Shown here one piece after another: positions 1-10,528 of a DNA stretch of 64,000 nucleotides. The notes below the pieces were generated by a model. It had not been told where the DNA came from. It saw only the letters and a list, made by a program, of their open reading frames with translations, and ran no database searches. Numbering within the stretch: the first letter of the stretch is position 1; every line of letters begins with the position of its first letter. Origin of the DNA: Linum tenue (Eukaryota; Streptophyta; Magnoliopsida; Malpighiales; Linaceae); NCBI GenBank assembly GCA_946122785.1, contig CAMGYJ010000005.1:34648002-34712001 (forward strand), written 5' to 3'. A program made the translations under genes and the position numbers.

Positions 1-504
1 ATCCTAGAGTATCTAAACGCAAGAAAAGCACGCTGCAGCAGGAGGAGAGTACCATTGCATAAGCACTGGCAAAACAGTGGAGAAATTAAAGATGACGCAA
101 CCTCCAAGGATTGGTCGCAATGGAATAGAATAATATTAGAGCTAGGGACGATCGAGGGATAGTGTACTACTGAACTTGGTAGCTGTCTGTCCCAATCGCC
201 CCGTGCGTCCCAACAGCACAACACTTCTTCCTTTCGGCCATATTATCTATGAGAAGCGAAGTACGTAGCAGAAGTAGGTAATAAAGAGCTTAGTAGAGAG
301 GCAGTGCAGACAGAGACCCAATAAATAAAAGCCGCAGCAGCAGCGCCTTGTTCTATCTATTTTGTCAGCCAGCAGCCTCTTCCTCTCTCTTTCTCTCTTG
401 AACTATGTGCACCTGCTACTTCAGCTGCTCCCCAACCGTTCCAGTCCGCTTCACATTACTCATCAATCTCTGCATTTGTTGCCAATGCGTGCCTCTTCGG
501 ATAG
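1..504. other. Unassigned left flank
   Basis: No open frame, RNA gene or transposon end could be recognised here. There is a short CAG-rich stretch near 340 and a CT-rich stretch near 380-400, which look like the leader of a transcript, but no coding exon follows. Confidence 0.4.
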
Positions 505-924
505 AGGTGGCAATTCTCGATCCAATCCACCAACCCATTAAAAATATCCACATAATCCAATCCATTTAAATCCAATCCATTTGATCTAAATCCAATTGGA
601 TTGGTGGATTCATGGAATGATCCATGGATCCAAATGACAAATTACGGTTTTGTACCTATATTTTTTATATTTTACATTTTGGTACCCAAAATTTAATTTT
701 TATACGAAAAATATCATTGAAAAATTACGTTTTGGTACCTAAAATTTTTCATTATGACATTTAAGTACCTAAACTTTTCACATTTTACATATTAATCCTT
801 GGTTGAGGATGTCATTTGGATTCATGGATAATCCACCAATCCACTGATCCAAGCCATGAATCCACCAATCCATTTGATCCATGAATCCACCAATCTATGG
901 ATCAATCCATTTGCCACCTCTGCC
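505..924. repeat. TIR-bounded AT-rich repeat (MITE-like)
   Basis: The segment opens with AGAGGTGGCAA and closes with its reverse complement TTGCCACCTCT. The inside is built from repeated ATCCAATCCA-like words in both orientations, with an AT-rich centre. This is the architecture of a small non-autonomous DNA transposon, possibly hAT-like. I find no convincing target-site duplication, so the exact ends are uncertain. Confidence 0.5.
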
Positions 925-1161
925 TGCGGGTGTAGTGTAGACCAAGTAGTTGAAATGAACCGATGGATTCATCTGTCTTAGAAACTAAGTATGATTATGG
1001 GAGACACTAAATGAACAATGATGATGGGTCTCTCAAGTTTTGTTTTGTTTTGTTTTTAAGTATATAGTGGGAATATTCAGACGACTTAGCGGGAGCATTC
1101 ACATACAAGTTTTTGAGTATTTATAAGCACATTTGTAAATTGCAGACACATCATTTGATTG

Positions 1162-1235
1162 GTCTGGGTGGTGTAGTTGGTTATCACGTTAGTCTCACAC
1201 ACTAAAGGTCCCCAGTTCGAACCTGGGCTCAGACA
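1162..1235 (+). tRNA. tRNA-Val (anticodon CAC)
   Basis: A 74-nt cloverleaf can be folded. The acceptor stem pairs GTCTGGG with CTCAGAC, with one G-U wobble, followed by discriminator A. The D arm carries the A-box-like GTGTAGTTGGTTATC. The anticodon stem TTAGT/ACTAA closes the loop CTCACAC, giving anticodon CAC for valine. The T arm is CCCAG-TTCGAAC-CTGGG, containing the B box GTTCGAACC. No intron is present and a run of T follows directly, as expected for a Pol III terminator. All stems pair, so the gene is probably functional. Confidence 0.93.
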
Positions 1236-1415
1236 ATTTTTTCATTACAATTAATTTTTTCACCTATGCTTAGTCAAAATCCATTAATCAGTCTTCATAT
1301 AGCCAAAATTCATCATGGTTAAGTGAATTCATTTTTTTCATTACAATTAATTTTTTTGCTTATGACTAATTAGTCTTCATACGTAGTAAAATCCATCATG
1401 GTTAAGTGGATTCTA
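1236..1415. repeat. Two imperfect direct repeats of about 90 bp behind the tRNA
   Basis: Two neighbouring units (about 1236-1329 and 1330-1415) each start with a T run plus CATTACAATTAATTTTTT and end with CATCATGGTTAAGTG. The first copy directly abuts the tRNA-Val terminator. No coding potential is seen. Confidence 0.6.
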
Positions 1416-1568
1416 CCTTTTTTGGTATTTTTTTGACTTTTTATAGCTCCATTTTTTATCAATTCGACAAGCTCTCGGAAAAAACCAACATTTCAAAGTA
1501 CAAAATCTATGCTAATGCAACTGTCTCATATGGCACTCATCATGCAACTACTTACATATACACTAAAA

Positions 1569-2350
1569 CTAATCTAGAGCGAACAAGTGCGAGAAACTAG
1601 AAGTTACGAGAGCCTTAGAAAACTCTTCATTTCCATGGCAGTACAATTGTACCTCTTCCTTGAGTTGTTTGAGCACATCTCTATAACTTTCGATCGTAGT
1701 AGTTAAAACTCGGGAGCACCTTTCTTTCCACACTAGGGTCGTAACCAACTCATAAGCCACCTATGACTATGAGGCCCCCATCATTTGAGCTATAACTCAC
1801 TAACCTACAAACCTGCTCCACCATTTCACTCCAGTTATTAGGCCAAACCATGCCAGGAAACACAACCTCCAAAATTTAGTAAAATAGGAACACCTGTAGA
1901 AGACTATGATCCCTTGTTTCAGAGGCCTAATCATAGAAAAGACGGTAATCAATACTCAAATGTCCCCATTCCTTAAGCTTATCTAGCGTTCTGATTCTAT
2001 TAATCAACACTAACAATGTCATAAACTTGTGCATTTGCATCACATACTTCATCCAAATTACCTTGTACCACCTAGTTATTACTTTTGTTGATTAAGGTCT
2101 AATGCATTGCCATACTGTTTAATAGAAAATTTCTCTATTAGTTTTCTTTCCCAGCTAACTCTATTACCATCATCAACTTCCGATCTATATCTAAACCATA
2201 ACCGAAGCTTCCACAACTTTCTCCACATCCATGAGCCCACCCTAGTCTCTGACAAAACCCAAATAGATCTTTATTTCAGCCTACATTTCCTAATCCAAGC
2301 AACTCAGAAAGAATAAAAAGCTATCATTGGCAACCCCATGCCAATTGACT
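1569..2350 (-). pseudogene. LINE reverse-transcriptase C-terminal (zf-RVT) remnant
   Basis: Read on the minus strand, the translation resembles the C-terminal zf-RVT region of plant L1-type LINE reverse transcriptases. It has an RIRTLDKLKEWG-like segment (about 1960-2020), a degenerate cysteine-knuckle stretch, and a WKERCSR segment (about 1700-1735) of the type that ends these proteins. Stops and frame changes interrupt it, so it is dead. The catalytic RT domain is not present to the right, where the Copia element begins. The assignment rests on remembered family patterns. Confidence 0.55.
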
Positions 2351-2355
2351 TCAAG

Positions 2356-2622
2356 TATCAAACTATACGAGAATTGAAATGAGCTTTGATCATGCACACG
2401 ATTTACGTGGTTTCCCCATCAAGAATTGCTTAGACTAGTCCACGGAGAGAGAGCCTCTCAGGTCAATATTATTAGGTTTTCAGCTTACACGTCTTACACA
2501 TATAATCCGGCTATCACCACTATATATATACTTAGCCGAACACAGATCCCTAATCACATGACCAGATTGGTAATTAACCATACTCAACAGATAATTACCA
2601 AATATACATACTAACTTCAACA
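2356..2622 (-). repeat. 3' LTR of the degenerate Copia element
   Basis: This matches 6685-6954 along its length, with scattered substitutions and small indels. On the minus strand it starts TGTTGAAG. The adjoining internal sequence is purine-rich (GAGAGAGGG on the minus strand), as expected of a polypurine tract. Confidence 0.85.
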
Positions 2623-2639
2623 CCCTCTCTCAAATTGAT

Positions 2640-5600
2640 AATGATGACGCAACATCAATTTGTGAGCAAGAAACCAATGACGAGCCTTGGAGACTGCCTT
2701 AGTAAATCAGTCGTCTGATCTTCGAAAGTAATATATGTAAGAGTAATCAAACCTTCTGCCACCATTGACGGATATAATGAACATGAACTTCAATATGTTT
2801 AGTGCGATCATGAAGTACTGGTTGGTAACTATCCGGATGGCACTAGTATTATATGCAAAGAGACGCATCGACACCATACACTCAACGCCAAAATCGGCTA
2901 GCAGGCTCTTCAACCACACAAATTCAAAAGCCACTTCAGACATCGACCGATACTCGGCCTCAGTAGAAGATATGGCGACACGATCTTGCTTCTCACAATG
3001 CCACGAAACAAATGAGGGATCGACCTTAATGCACCATCCTGATGTAGACCAGGGAGTATCAAGACAGCCAGCATAATCTGCATCTGCATAAGCCTCAAAA
3101 GTAGGGGAGCCAACTGCTGGAAAGAAGAGACCAACACCTTACGTCCCCTTCAGATATCTCAAAATACGTTGAACTGCAGCAAGGTGAGTTGTGCGAGGAG
3201 AAGTCATGAATAGACTAACCACCTGAACTGCAAAGGATATGTCAGGTCTGGTGTGAGTCAAATAGAGTAGGATGCCGACGATACTACGATACTGTGATAC
3301 ATTGAAAATGAGCTCCCCATCAGACTCTCCAAGGCGAAGATTCTATTCCATAGGAGTAGACACAGAAAACACTCAATAATATATTTCTGTTGACCCACCA
3401 GTAATCCCTCGGATCGGTGTTCAACCTCTAGCCTTAGGAAATATGACAAGTTTCCAAACTCTTTCAAGTTGAACGCCTTCCAAGTGTTTGAGAAAGCTCT
3501 TGAATACCCTGCTCGTCATCACCACTTACCACCATATCATCAACATAGATGAGAAGAATAGTAAGACCCCATGCAGTGAAACGCAGACTAGGACGAGTCA
3601 TTCTCACTTTGAGTAAAACCAACAAGAATGACTGTAGTCTGGAATTCCTCAAACCAGGCACGGGGTGCCTATTTGAGATCATACAAGGAGCGAAGAAGAC
3701 GACACACTTGAGATGAATCACCTTTAGTATAACCCAGCGGATGCTCCATGTATATGGTTTCCTGCAAATCACCATGGAGTAAGGCATTTTTGACATCCAA
3801 CTGCAGCAATAACCATCCCTTCAAGGCAACTACAACAAGTAAGATTCGAAGTCAGGTAATGTAATCAAGAAATCCTAGTCCTGTTTTGTCCGCTCTCAAG
3901 AGGAGGAATAATGAACCAAGTGCTCTAGATACACCACATGACATGAAATACGAATCTGTAGATGCTCAATATCGTAGCAAGCATATCCTTTGTGTTTGTC
4001 GTTGTAACCCACAAAAACACACTTGGTGGCCTTAGGATTAATATTGGTCCTTTCACGGACAGGTAGAAGGACATAACAAACACAACCCAACACACGAAGC
4101 CACTTGTAGTTAGGTAGCCGGGAGTACAAAAGCTGAAACAGACTTTGTTGTTGAAGAACTAGTGTTATTTGTCGATTGATCAAATACACCACAGTGTGGA
4201 CATACTTGACCCAGAAACGAGAAGGTACCTGTGAATGAAAAAGAATATCACGAACCAACTCCAAGACATGTCGATGTTTACGTTCCACCAAACCATTATG
4301 CTGCGAGACCCCAGGACAAGATTGTTGAGCTAGGATACCGCGTTCCCTGAAGAGTTCTTAAAGAGGATACGAGGTGAACTCACCCCCAGGATCCGATCGA
4401 ATAATCTTGACCGGTTTCCCAAATTGTGTGAATCATCTGAAGAAATTCCCGAGCGGCAGAAAGAAGACCAGACTTCTTCCGCAAGAAGTAAACCCATGAG
4501 TACCATAAGACATGATCGATAAAAAGAGCAAAATAATGGAAGCCCAAACGAGATGTGACAAATGAGGGATCCCAAAGGTCCGTGTGAGCAAGATCGAATG
4601 GAGTAGAGTACTCCGTAGTACTTGATGCAAACAATGATTGAGAAATCTTTGCTTGTATACAGTGCTCACAAATATGACCCGTATCTGAAATAGCATGACT
4701 AGAACCCCATTTATTCTTAAACATGGTCGAAAGTCTGGAAGAATGTGGGTGGCCTAAACGACGATGCCACAAATCCCAATCCGATAATCCAACAAAATAA
4801 GTCAAACAATGTGACAAAGAAGTACATGACAAGGTCTTAGGACTAATACTACTATTACATAAGGAAAATGCCGCTAAAGCTTTAGAAACTCCTCTTCCTT
4901 CAGCAATAGTAGCATCCGCCAAGTGAAGGTCACCACCCCCTTTGTCCACAACGCCACCATGCACCCCATGCAAGGAGCCTCCCCTTCCTCATTCCCACGT
5001 GTGAAGGCAACAATCTCAAAAATACGACCCCGTTTATTCCCACTTCCGATCGCCTTCCTCGTTCTTAGGTCTTGCATAATGCAACCATTTGCATCAAACA
5101 TAATACGACGGTCACTATCAACCAATTGTCCCACAGATACAAGATTTAGAACCAATAATTTATGGACATATAGAGTATCATTGAGAGTCATCCCCCTATC
5201 ACACACAGTGCCTATCCCGTTAACTGAGAGACGAGAACCATTAGCCACTTGTAATGTCATACGAGGACCCAGATGAATATCATTAAATAAATGACGAGAA
5301 CTCGTCATATGATTAAAAGCAGCGAAATCAATGTTCCATGAGGAAGAGGAACCAGAGTTCATACCCGTAGAGAACACTGAGGTAAGCGCACTAGGAAGAG
5401 CATCCTTGATAGCCTCATGCACTAACTAACGAATTTTTGCAGGTGACATAGACGCAACTGGAGGTGGCGACATTAGTGCAGCTGGAAACGCTGGTGCTGG
5501 ATAGGAACCTGCCCTAGTAGTCGACCCTCCGTGAGGACCGCCTGACCCTCCACCTAAACCACCATGACCCCTTCCTCGACGTGCCAAGATCGGACAATCA

Positions 5601-6660
5601 ACAATCAAATGTCTTGAGGCCTTGCAATAGTTAGAGACAATGCGCTTGATGACCCGGTTCCTTGCAAAGATGATAGATAACAACACCACTAGGTGTGCGA
5701 AGAAATTGAGGATGCCCAACATGAACAATAAATGCATTCCCCCCATCTGTGGAATGCACATCAAGTTTTGCCTGACTCCGCAATCGTGTTTCCTCATGAA
5801 ACAATTCACCGAGAGCTTCTTCCATGGACGAGACATTGCGATGCAGAATAGAAGTGTGAATGCTTTCATATCCAGGCCACAATTTCATAAGGAAGGACAT
5901 AAAACGAGTGCTAGCCCTTTCCCATTGCATCGCAGTAGAGCCAGCAGAAGGCGTAGAGGAAGATAACAACATATCATGTTCAGTCCACAGATGAACAACA
6001 ACCTGATAATATGCCGGGACATCTTTATCACCTACTGAAGACGAGCAAGCTCAGTTTCAAGCTCAAACTTCCGGGAAGCATTAATTTAAGAATGAATAGC
6101 AGTCAAATGTTCCCACATACGATGCATAGTAGAAAATCCACGAAGACTCAAGGCAATTCTCGGATCAACAGACGATAATATCTCAGTAATTACCTGAGCA
6201 TTGCTTGTCTCTCAATCAGCCTTGTCCTTGTCAGAAGCATCCTCCGCCGGCCGCGGCGAAGTCCCATCGAGAATTGTAGTCATAAGACAACCCTGAATAT
6301 ATATCCGAAATTGGAACTCCCATAGGGGAACTTCCGGTTTTTCAACCGCACAGACAAGCCATCAATCTTAGAATCTATAGAACCCATAATAGCAGAACAC
6401 GACAACAATTCGTCAAGGAAAATCATCAAAGAAAGGCACACAATAGTCGAGAAGAACCACCAACAGACAATAACCGAGAAGAATCACCAAATAACTAGCA
6501 ACAACACACGACCAGAAGACACACGCCGCACTATCAGAATGGAGCAGGAAGAACACCCGAATACAACTCCCACAAAGAAATCCCCGAGACGCAATGACCC
6601 GAATGACCACTGCAATAACCCGGAAATGCAGCACACTCAAGAACCCCAAATCAGCCTAGA
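2640..6660 (-). pseudogene. Copia gag-pol remnant
   Basis: Fragments on the minus strand appear in Copia order. Gag-like sequence lies at about 5430-6240. A protease-like segment at 4874-5422 reads DFAAFNHMT where an active enzyme has a DSG-type triad. Integrase follows at about 3896-4973, with an LWHRRLGHPH zinc-binding segment. Reverse transcriptase at 3464-3796 keeps the catalytic LLIYVDDM motif. RNase H-like sequence lies at about 2700-3140. Every domain is split by stops or frameshifts and the catalytic protease aspartate context is lost. This is a decayed autonomous element. Confidence 0.8.
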
Positions 6661-6684
6661 AACCACGCATAGACTTTGATACCA

Positions 6685-6954
6685 TGTCAAATTACACGAG
6701 AATTAAAAATGAACTTTGATCACGCACACGATTTACGTGGTTTCCCCAGCAAGAATTGCTTAGACGAGTCCACGGAGAGAGCCTCTCGAGTCAATATTAT
6801 TAGGTTTCTAGCTTACATGTCTTACACATATAATTCGCTTATCACCACTATATATATATACTTAGTCGAACACAAATCCCTAATCGTAGGACCAGATTGG
6901 TAATTAACCATAATCAATGGATAACATACCAATACATACATACTGACTTCAACA
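6685..6954 (-). repeat. 5' LTR of the degenerate Copia element
   Basis: This is the partner of 2356-2622. It ends on the minus strand next to the tRNA-Met-type primer-binding site at 6674-6684. The TSD copy TCAAG follows directly at 6955. Confidence 0.85.
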
Positions 6955-6995
6955 TCAAGAGCACTATAAGATAAATCTCCTTGAAATATGAGTTG

Positions 6996-7586
6996 TGTTG
7001 ATGCCACAATACTCTCTCTCCCACGTGGCTCCACCACTGCTTCACGCCGAGCGCTTGGACCCTGCAGGACGGGCGCCTGGTGGGCTAGACCCGTCCGTTA
7101 GCACTCCAACGATCAAGTCAGGAGCAATTCTAGAGAGAGAATTGAAGAAAGAAGTTTAGTGTGAGAAAGACCGACCTGCTTAAATGCTACCTACCAAGTG
7201 CTATTTATACTACTCGGGCTCCTCGACCAAGCTCCGACCAACTCCTGCCACCAAGCCTTACGTCAGCCTAGCATTAAATGCCTGGTCTCCCCTGGCGCCT
7301 ACGCGCCTACACGTGGCACACTGTCCGTTTTCCACGTCGGGGCGCATAGGGGGACCACTGGCCTCGTGGCGCCCTTCCGACCTTGTCCACCTGTACTTCC
7401 TTGTCTGCGAGCCTATTTTGTCGTCATGCGCCTCTATTCCTTTATAGCCACCTAGGTCATACCCCCATAGGCCATAGATGGGCTTCAAGCCCAACAGGCT
7501 CCTAACTTTCATGGGCTCCTCTCTACTATCCCAACAAGGCCCAATAGGCTCTTGACTTTCATGGGCTCCTCTCTACTACCCCAACA
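6996..7586 (-). repeat. 3' LTR of the Tat-type Gypsy
   Basis: 591 bp. Differs from 12802-13392 at two positions that I can see: one in the GAGAGAGAA(T/G)TGAAG region and one in TTTTCCAC(G/A)TCGG. The adjoining internal sequence on the minus strand is the polypurine tract GGGGGGCAAT. Open frames inside the LTR occur identically in both copies and are not genes. Confidence 0.93.
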
Positions 7587-7991
7587 ATTGCCCCCCAGTT
7601 AGGTGTTCACTGGTGAGCACCTAACTATGTTCCTGGCTTTCGTGAGGCTTTGTGTCACCATGAGAGCGCCCGACTTCGCTTTGCACAAGCTCATGCGCCT
7701 CTATTCCAAACTATGCGCTTTCGGTGTTTGTTTCACGTTGCCCCCCTCTCATCGCTAAAGCGATCTTCTGCTTTCTCAACCGGTCCTCATCATTCTGACC
7801 GTGAGGGTGCCTGACTTTGCTTCGCACGAGCCCATGCGCCTTTTATACTTACATCTGATCAATCATTAAGGCGCCCGCTCGCATCTCGGTTCGGGCGCGC
7901 AAAAAACTAGAAGGCGCACAACCGTGCTTCCATTTGCGTTTGAACAAACAAAGAGGCGCACGACCGTACCTCTCGCCCCCCGCTCGCCGTG

Positions 7992-8043
7992 CGTTCAAAA
8001 TTTGAATTTCAAAATGCCAATTTCGAAATTCAAATTTTGAACG
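7992..8043. repeat. Perfect 19-bp inverted repeat upstream of antisense TATA box
   Basis: The arm CGTTCAAAATTTGAATTTC and its exact reverse complement are separated by 14 bp, about 65 bp upstream of the TATA box at 8108. It could form a hairpin or be a paired protein-binding site. Its role is unknown. Confidence 0.8.
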
Positions 8044-8107
8044 GAGGGCGAGGATTGGTCCGTTCGGCGTGCGCACATCTCGAGGCGACTCTTCACCTCC
8101 CTTCTCT

Positions 8108-8117
8108 TATATAAATA
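8108..8117 (+). promoter_or_regulatory. TATA box of the antisense ORF
   Basis: TATATAAATA sits about 147 bp before the ATG at 8255 and is followed by a CT-rich leader, the usual plant core-promoter layout. It points opposite to the retrotransposon genes, so the element seems to carry an independent promoter for its antisense frame. Confidence 0.55.
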
Positions 8118-8254
8118 TACACCTCCCTCTCCTTCTTACTTCATTCGCCCCAATTTACCTTCTCTCTCTAGCTTCTCTCTCTACCAGCTCTGTCTCTCTT
8201 TCGTTCACGCGCCTGTCGCATCTTTGTCCGTGCGCTTGTCTTCGTTTCGCCATC

Positions 8255-8817
8255 ATGTCTCAATCCGATTCAGGCGCCACCCACAACGCCTCCGAGAAGG
8301 ATGGGAGCACGGCGCCCAGTGTACTCGACGTGCTCGAGAAACATCTGTCGCCCGACCCGTTACGAAATCAAGACCAACGAGCGTCTCGCTCCAATAAGGA
8401 GGCGCCCAAGAAAACGGCTAGCGCCCCTTCAGCTTCAGCGCCTGTAGTAACAGAAGCGCCCACATCGGCTAAACAAACCCCGAATGCGCCTGGAGATACA
8501 GAGGCGCCTTCTGAGTCCGCGCCCACGGCTTCTACAACTAACCAAGGTAATTTTCCTATGCCCCCCTTACTTCCAACCCTTCGATTTTACATTGCTCCTT
8601 TGTTAGGCGCCCATTAGCAATCTTAGGTCCGTGTCATTGACTGAGGGCGATTGGATAACTTTTAGGCTCCGTGCCTACCTCGGACTCCGCGCCTACTTCG
8701 TCAGAGTCGGGTGAGTTGCAGAATTCTCCGGCCTCCACCAACTCAGGCGCCCCTGAAGATGGGTCATTCAAGATAGTTGATTGGGCCGAACGTACGCGCC
8801 TAGCGCCTCCTCTTTGA
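8255..8817 (+). CDS. Antisense additional ORF of the Tat element, spliced, 3'-truncated
   Basis: The proposed exons are 8255-8546 and 8666-8817. The donor is AAG|GTAATT and the acceptor TTTTAG|GC; joining them keeps a single frame of 147 codons. The protein is hydrophilic and low in complexity, rich in Ala, Pro, Ser and Thr, with repeated APT/SAP-like words. I recognise no domain. The last codons run into the RNase H region of the opposite strand (about 8775 onward), so the natural C-terminus has been lost in the deletion that also removed integrase. Antisense ORFs between pol and the 3' LTR are known in Tat-clade elements such as Grande. I chose ATG 8255 because an earlier in-frame ATG (8069) lies upstream of the TATA box. 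Confidence 0.55.
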
Positions 8818-10501
8818 CCTCATACACATCGTTCAACTGATTGACCACCAGCGCTGAGTCGGTTTGGACGTTAACCTTCTGGGCGCCTAGTTCCCTTGCC
8901 ATGTGAAGCCCCGCTAACACAGCCTCATACTCCGCCGCATTGTTCGTCTTAAGGGTTGCAAATCGCAGAGCGACTTCATGCATGGCGCCCAGGGGGCTGA
9001 TCAGCACAATACCCGCTCCCGCACCAGCTCGACTTGCGGCTCCATCCACCTGAACTTGCCAACACTCTTCCACGTCGCTTCCCATATCAACTACTCCTTC
9101 GGCTACGAAATCAGCCAACACTTGAGCCTTTATGGCTGGTCGGGGCGCATAGCTCACGTCGAATTCGCTCAGCTGAACAGCCCACTTAACCAGGCGCCCG
9201 GACACATCCATGGACCCCAAGACCGTTCGGAGAGGTAAATTTGTGAGCACGACGATGCTATGAGCCTGGAAGTAGGGCCTGAGTTTGTTTGCCGCCATTA
9301 CCACCGCCAGCGCCGCCTTCTCAATAGGCGCATACCTCGTTTCGTGCACCACCATGGTACGACTTACATAGTACACTGGTCGCTCCTCATTCGTTGACGG
9401 ATCCCGAGACACCAACACCGCACTCACAGCAATCAGGGAGACCGCAATGTACAAATATAGAGTCTCTTTAGGCCTGGGCGCCGTCATCACTGTAGGCGCA
9501 ATCAGCAACTTTTTCAGATCCCCGAATGCCTCATCACACTCCTCCGTCCATTTAAATTTGCTGGCCTTCTTCAATGTTCGGAAGAAAGGGGCGCCTCTAT
9601 CCGAGGACCTTGGAATGAAGCGCCCAAGCGCTGCCAACCTTCTCGTCAACCCCTGCACCTCCTTCGGTGTTCGGGGAGGTGTCAACCTCATAATTGCTTC
9701 AACTTGTTTGGGGTTGGCTTCAATTCCTCTCTTCGTGATCATGAATCCCAAGAACTTGCCGGCTTCCGCAAGGAACACACATTTCTGTGGGTTGAGTCGC
9801 AGGTTGTATGAGCGCATAGTCTCAAACGTTTCACGCAAGTCCAAAATGTGGTCCTGGCGCCTCTTACTTTTCACGATCAAATCGTCGACGTATGCCTCCA
9901 CGTTCCTTCCCAACTGCTTCCGAAAGATTTGATTCACCATGCGTTGATACGTGGCGCCCGCATTCTTCAATCTAAATGCCATCACTCTATAGCAGAAGTT
10001 ACCAAAGGGTGTCATAAAAGCGGTCTTTGCTCTATCCTCCTCCACCATGGGAATTTGATGATACCCCGAAAACATATCAAGGAAGCTGAGCGCCTCATGG
10101 TAGGTCGTGGCGTCCACAAGTATATCAATGCGAGGCATTGGGTAGGCGTCTGTCGGGCACGCCCGGTTAAGGTTTGTGAAATCCACACACATCCTCCAAT
10201 CCCCCGACGACTTTGGTACGAACACCACGTTCGATAGCCACGTGATGTATCTGGCCTCTTCAACGAACCCAGCCTCAAGCAATTTATCGACTTCCTTCCT
10301 TAGGGCTTCTTCCTTCTCTTGAGTCAAATTCCTTCGCTTTTGCTGGACAGGCTTCTTTCCTTCCTCGACGGCCAATCGATGCGCCGCCACATCTGGTGAT
10401 ACTCCCGGCATGTCCTGGGGGCTCCAAGCGAATAGCTCCCCGAATTCTCGCAACAATTCGATCAAGGGCGCCCTCATGTGCTCAGGAGCCTGTGCTGACA
10501 C
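8768..10501 (-). CDS. pol: Tat Gypsy reverse transcriptase and dual RNase H (truncated pol)
   Basis: An open frame of 577 codons. Reverse transcriptase occupies about residues 60-260, with the catalytic AYVDDLIVKS motif, followed by a Gypsy RNase H with the VSLIAVSAVLV stretch. An archaeal-type second RNase H lies near the end (VQVDGAASRAG, NNAAEYEAVLAGL, VQTDSALVV). These copy the RNA genome and remove template RNA in the cytoplasmic particle. The frame is cut right after the second RNase H and integrase is absent. It is in the same frame as the gag-protease ORF upstream, separated by one TAA (10529-10531), so the first listed Met need not be a real start. Confidence 0.85.
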   Translation of the reverse strand: MSAQAPEHMRAPLIELLREFGELFAWSPQDMPGVSPDVAAHRLAVEEGKKPVQQKRRNLTQEKEEALRKEVDKLLEAGFVEEARYITWLSNVVFVPKSSGDWRMCVDFTNLNRACPTDAYPMPRIDILVDATTYHEALSFLDMFSGYHQIPMVEEDRAKTAFMTPFGNFCYRVMAFRLKNAGATYQRMVNQIFRKQLGRNVEAYVDDLIVKSKRRQDHILDLRETFETMRSYNLRLNPQKCVFLAEAGKFLGFMITKRGIEANPKQVEAIMRLTPPRTPKEVQGLTRRLAALGRFIPRSSDRGAPFFRTLKKASKFKWTEECDEAFGDLKKLLIAPTVMTAPRPKETLYLYIAVSLIAVSAVLVSRDPSTNEERPVYYVSRTMVVHETRYAPIEKAALAVVMAANKLRPYFQAHSIVVLTNLPLRTVLGSMDVSGRLVKWAVQLSEFDVSYAPRPAIKAQVLADFVAEGVVDMGSDVEECWQVQVDGAASRAGAGAGIVLISPLGAMHEVALRFATLKTNNAAEYEAVLAGLHMARELGAQKVNVQTDSALVVNQLNDVYEVKEEALGAYVRPNQLS

Positions 10502-10528
10502 TCGTACCTGCCTGTCCGGGCGCCCTTC

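Larger units (their letters stand above)
2356..6954 (-). mobile_element. Full-length degenerate Ty1/Copia LTR retrotransposon
   Basis: A 4.6-kb element is flanked by a perfect 5-bp target-site duplication TCAAG (2351-2355 and 6955-6959). It has two LTRs of about 270 bp, a tRNA-Met-type primer-binding site (minus-strand TGGTATCAAAG, 6674-6684) next to the right LTR, and a purine-rich tract next to the left LTR. The internal order on the minus strand is gag, protease, integrase, reverse transcriptase, RNase H, which defines Copia. The two LTRs differ at many positions and the coding region is broken repeatedly, so the insertion is old and cannot move on its own. Confidence 0.9.
7587..8254. other. 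Tat element 3' untranslated region / promoter region of the antisense ORF
   Basis: There is no coding signal on the sense strand. The stretch contains a perfect 19-bp inverted repeat (7992-8010 with 8025-8043) and a TATA box at 8108-8117. It separates the polypurine tract from the antisense ORF and is the likely promoter and leader of that ORF. Confidence 0.6.

Noticed and set aside
7184..7512. Open frames of 84-87 codons on both strands inside the Gypsy LTRs (also at 12990-13318)
   Set aside because: They occur identically in both LTRs, overlap each other on opposite strands and match no family; they follow from low stop-codon density in GC-rich LTR DNA.
8069..8254. Upstream extension of the antisense ORF to an ATG at 8069
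   Set aside because: This ATG is before the TATA box at 8108, so it would not be in the transcript; the leader codons are low-complexity.
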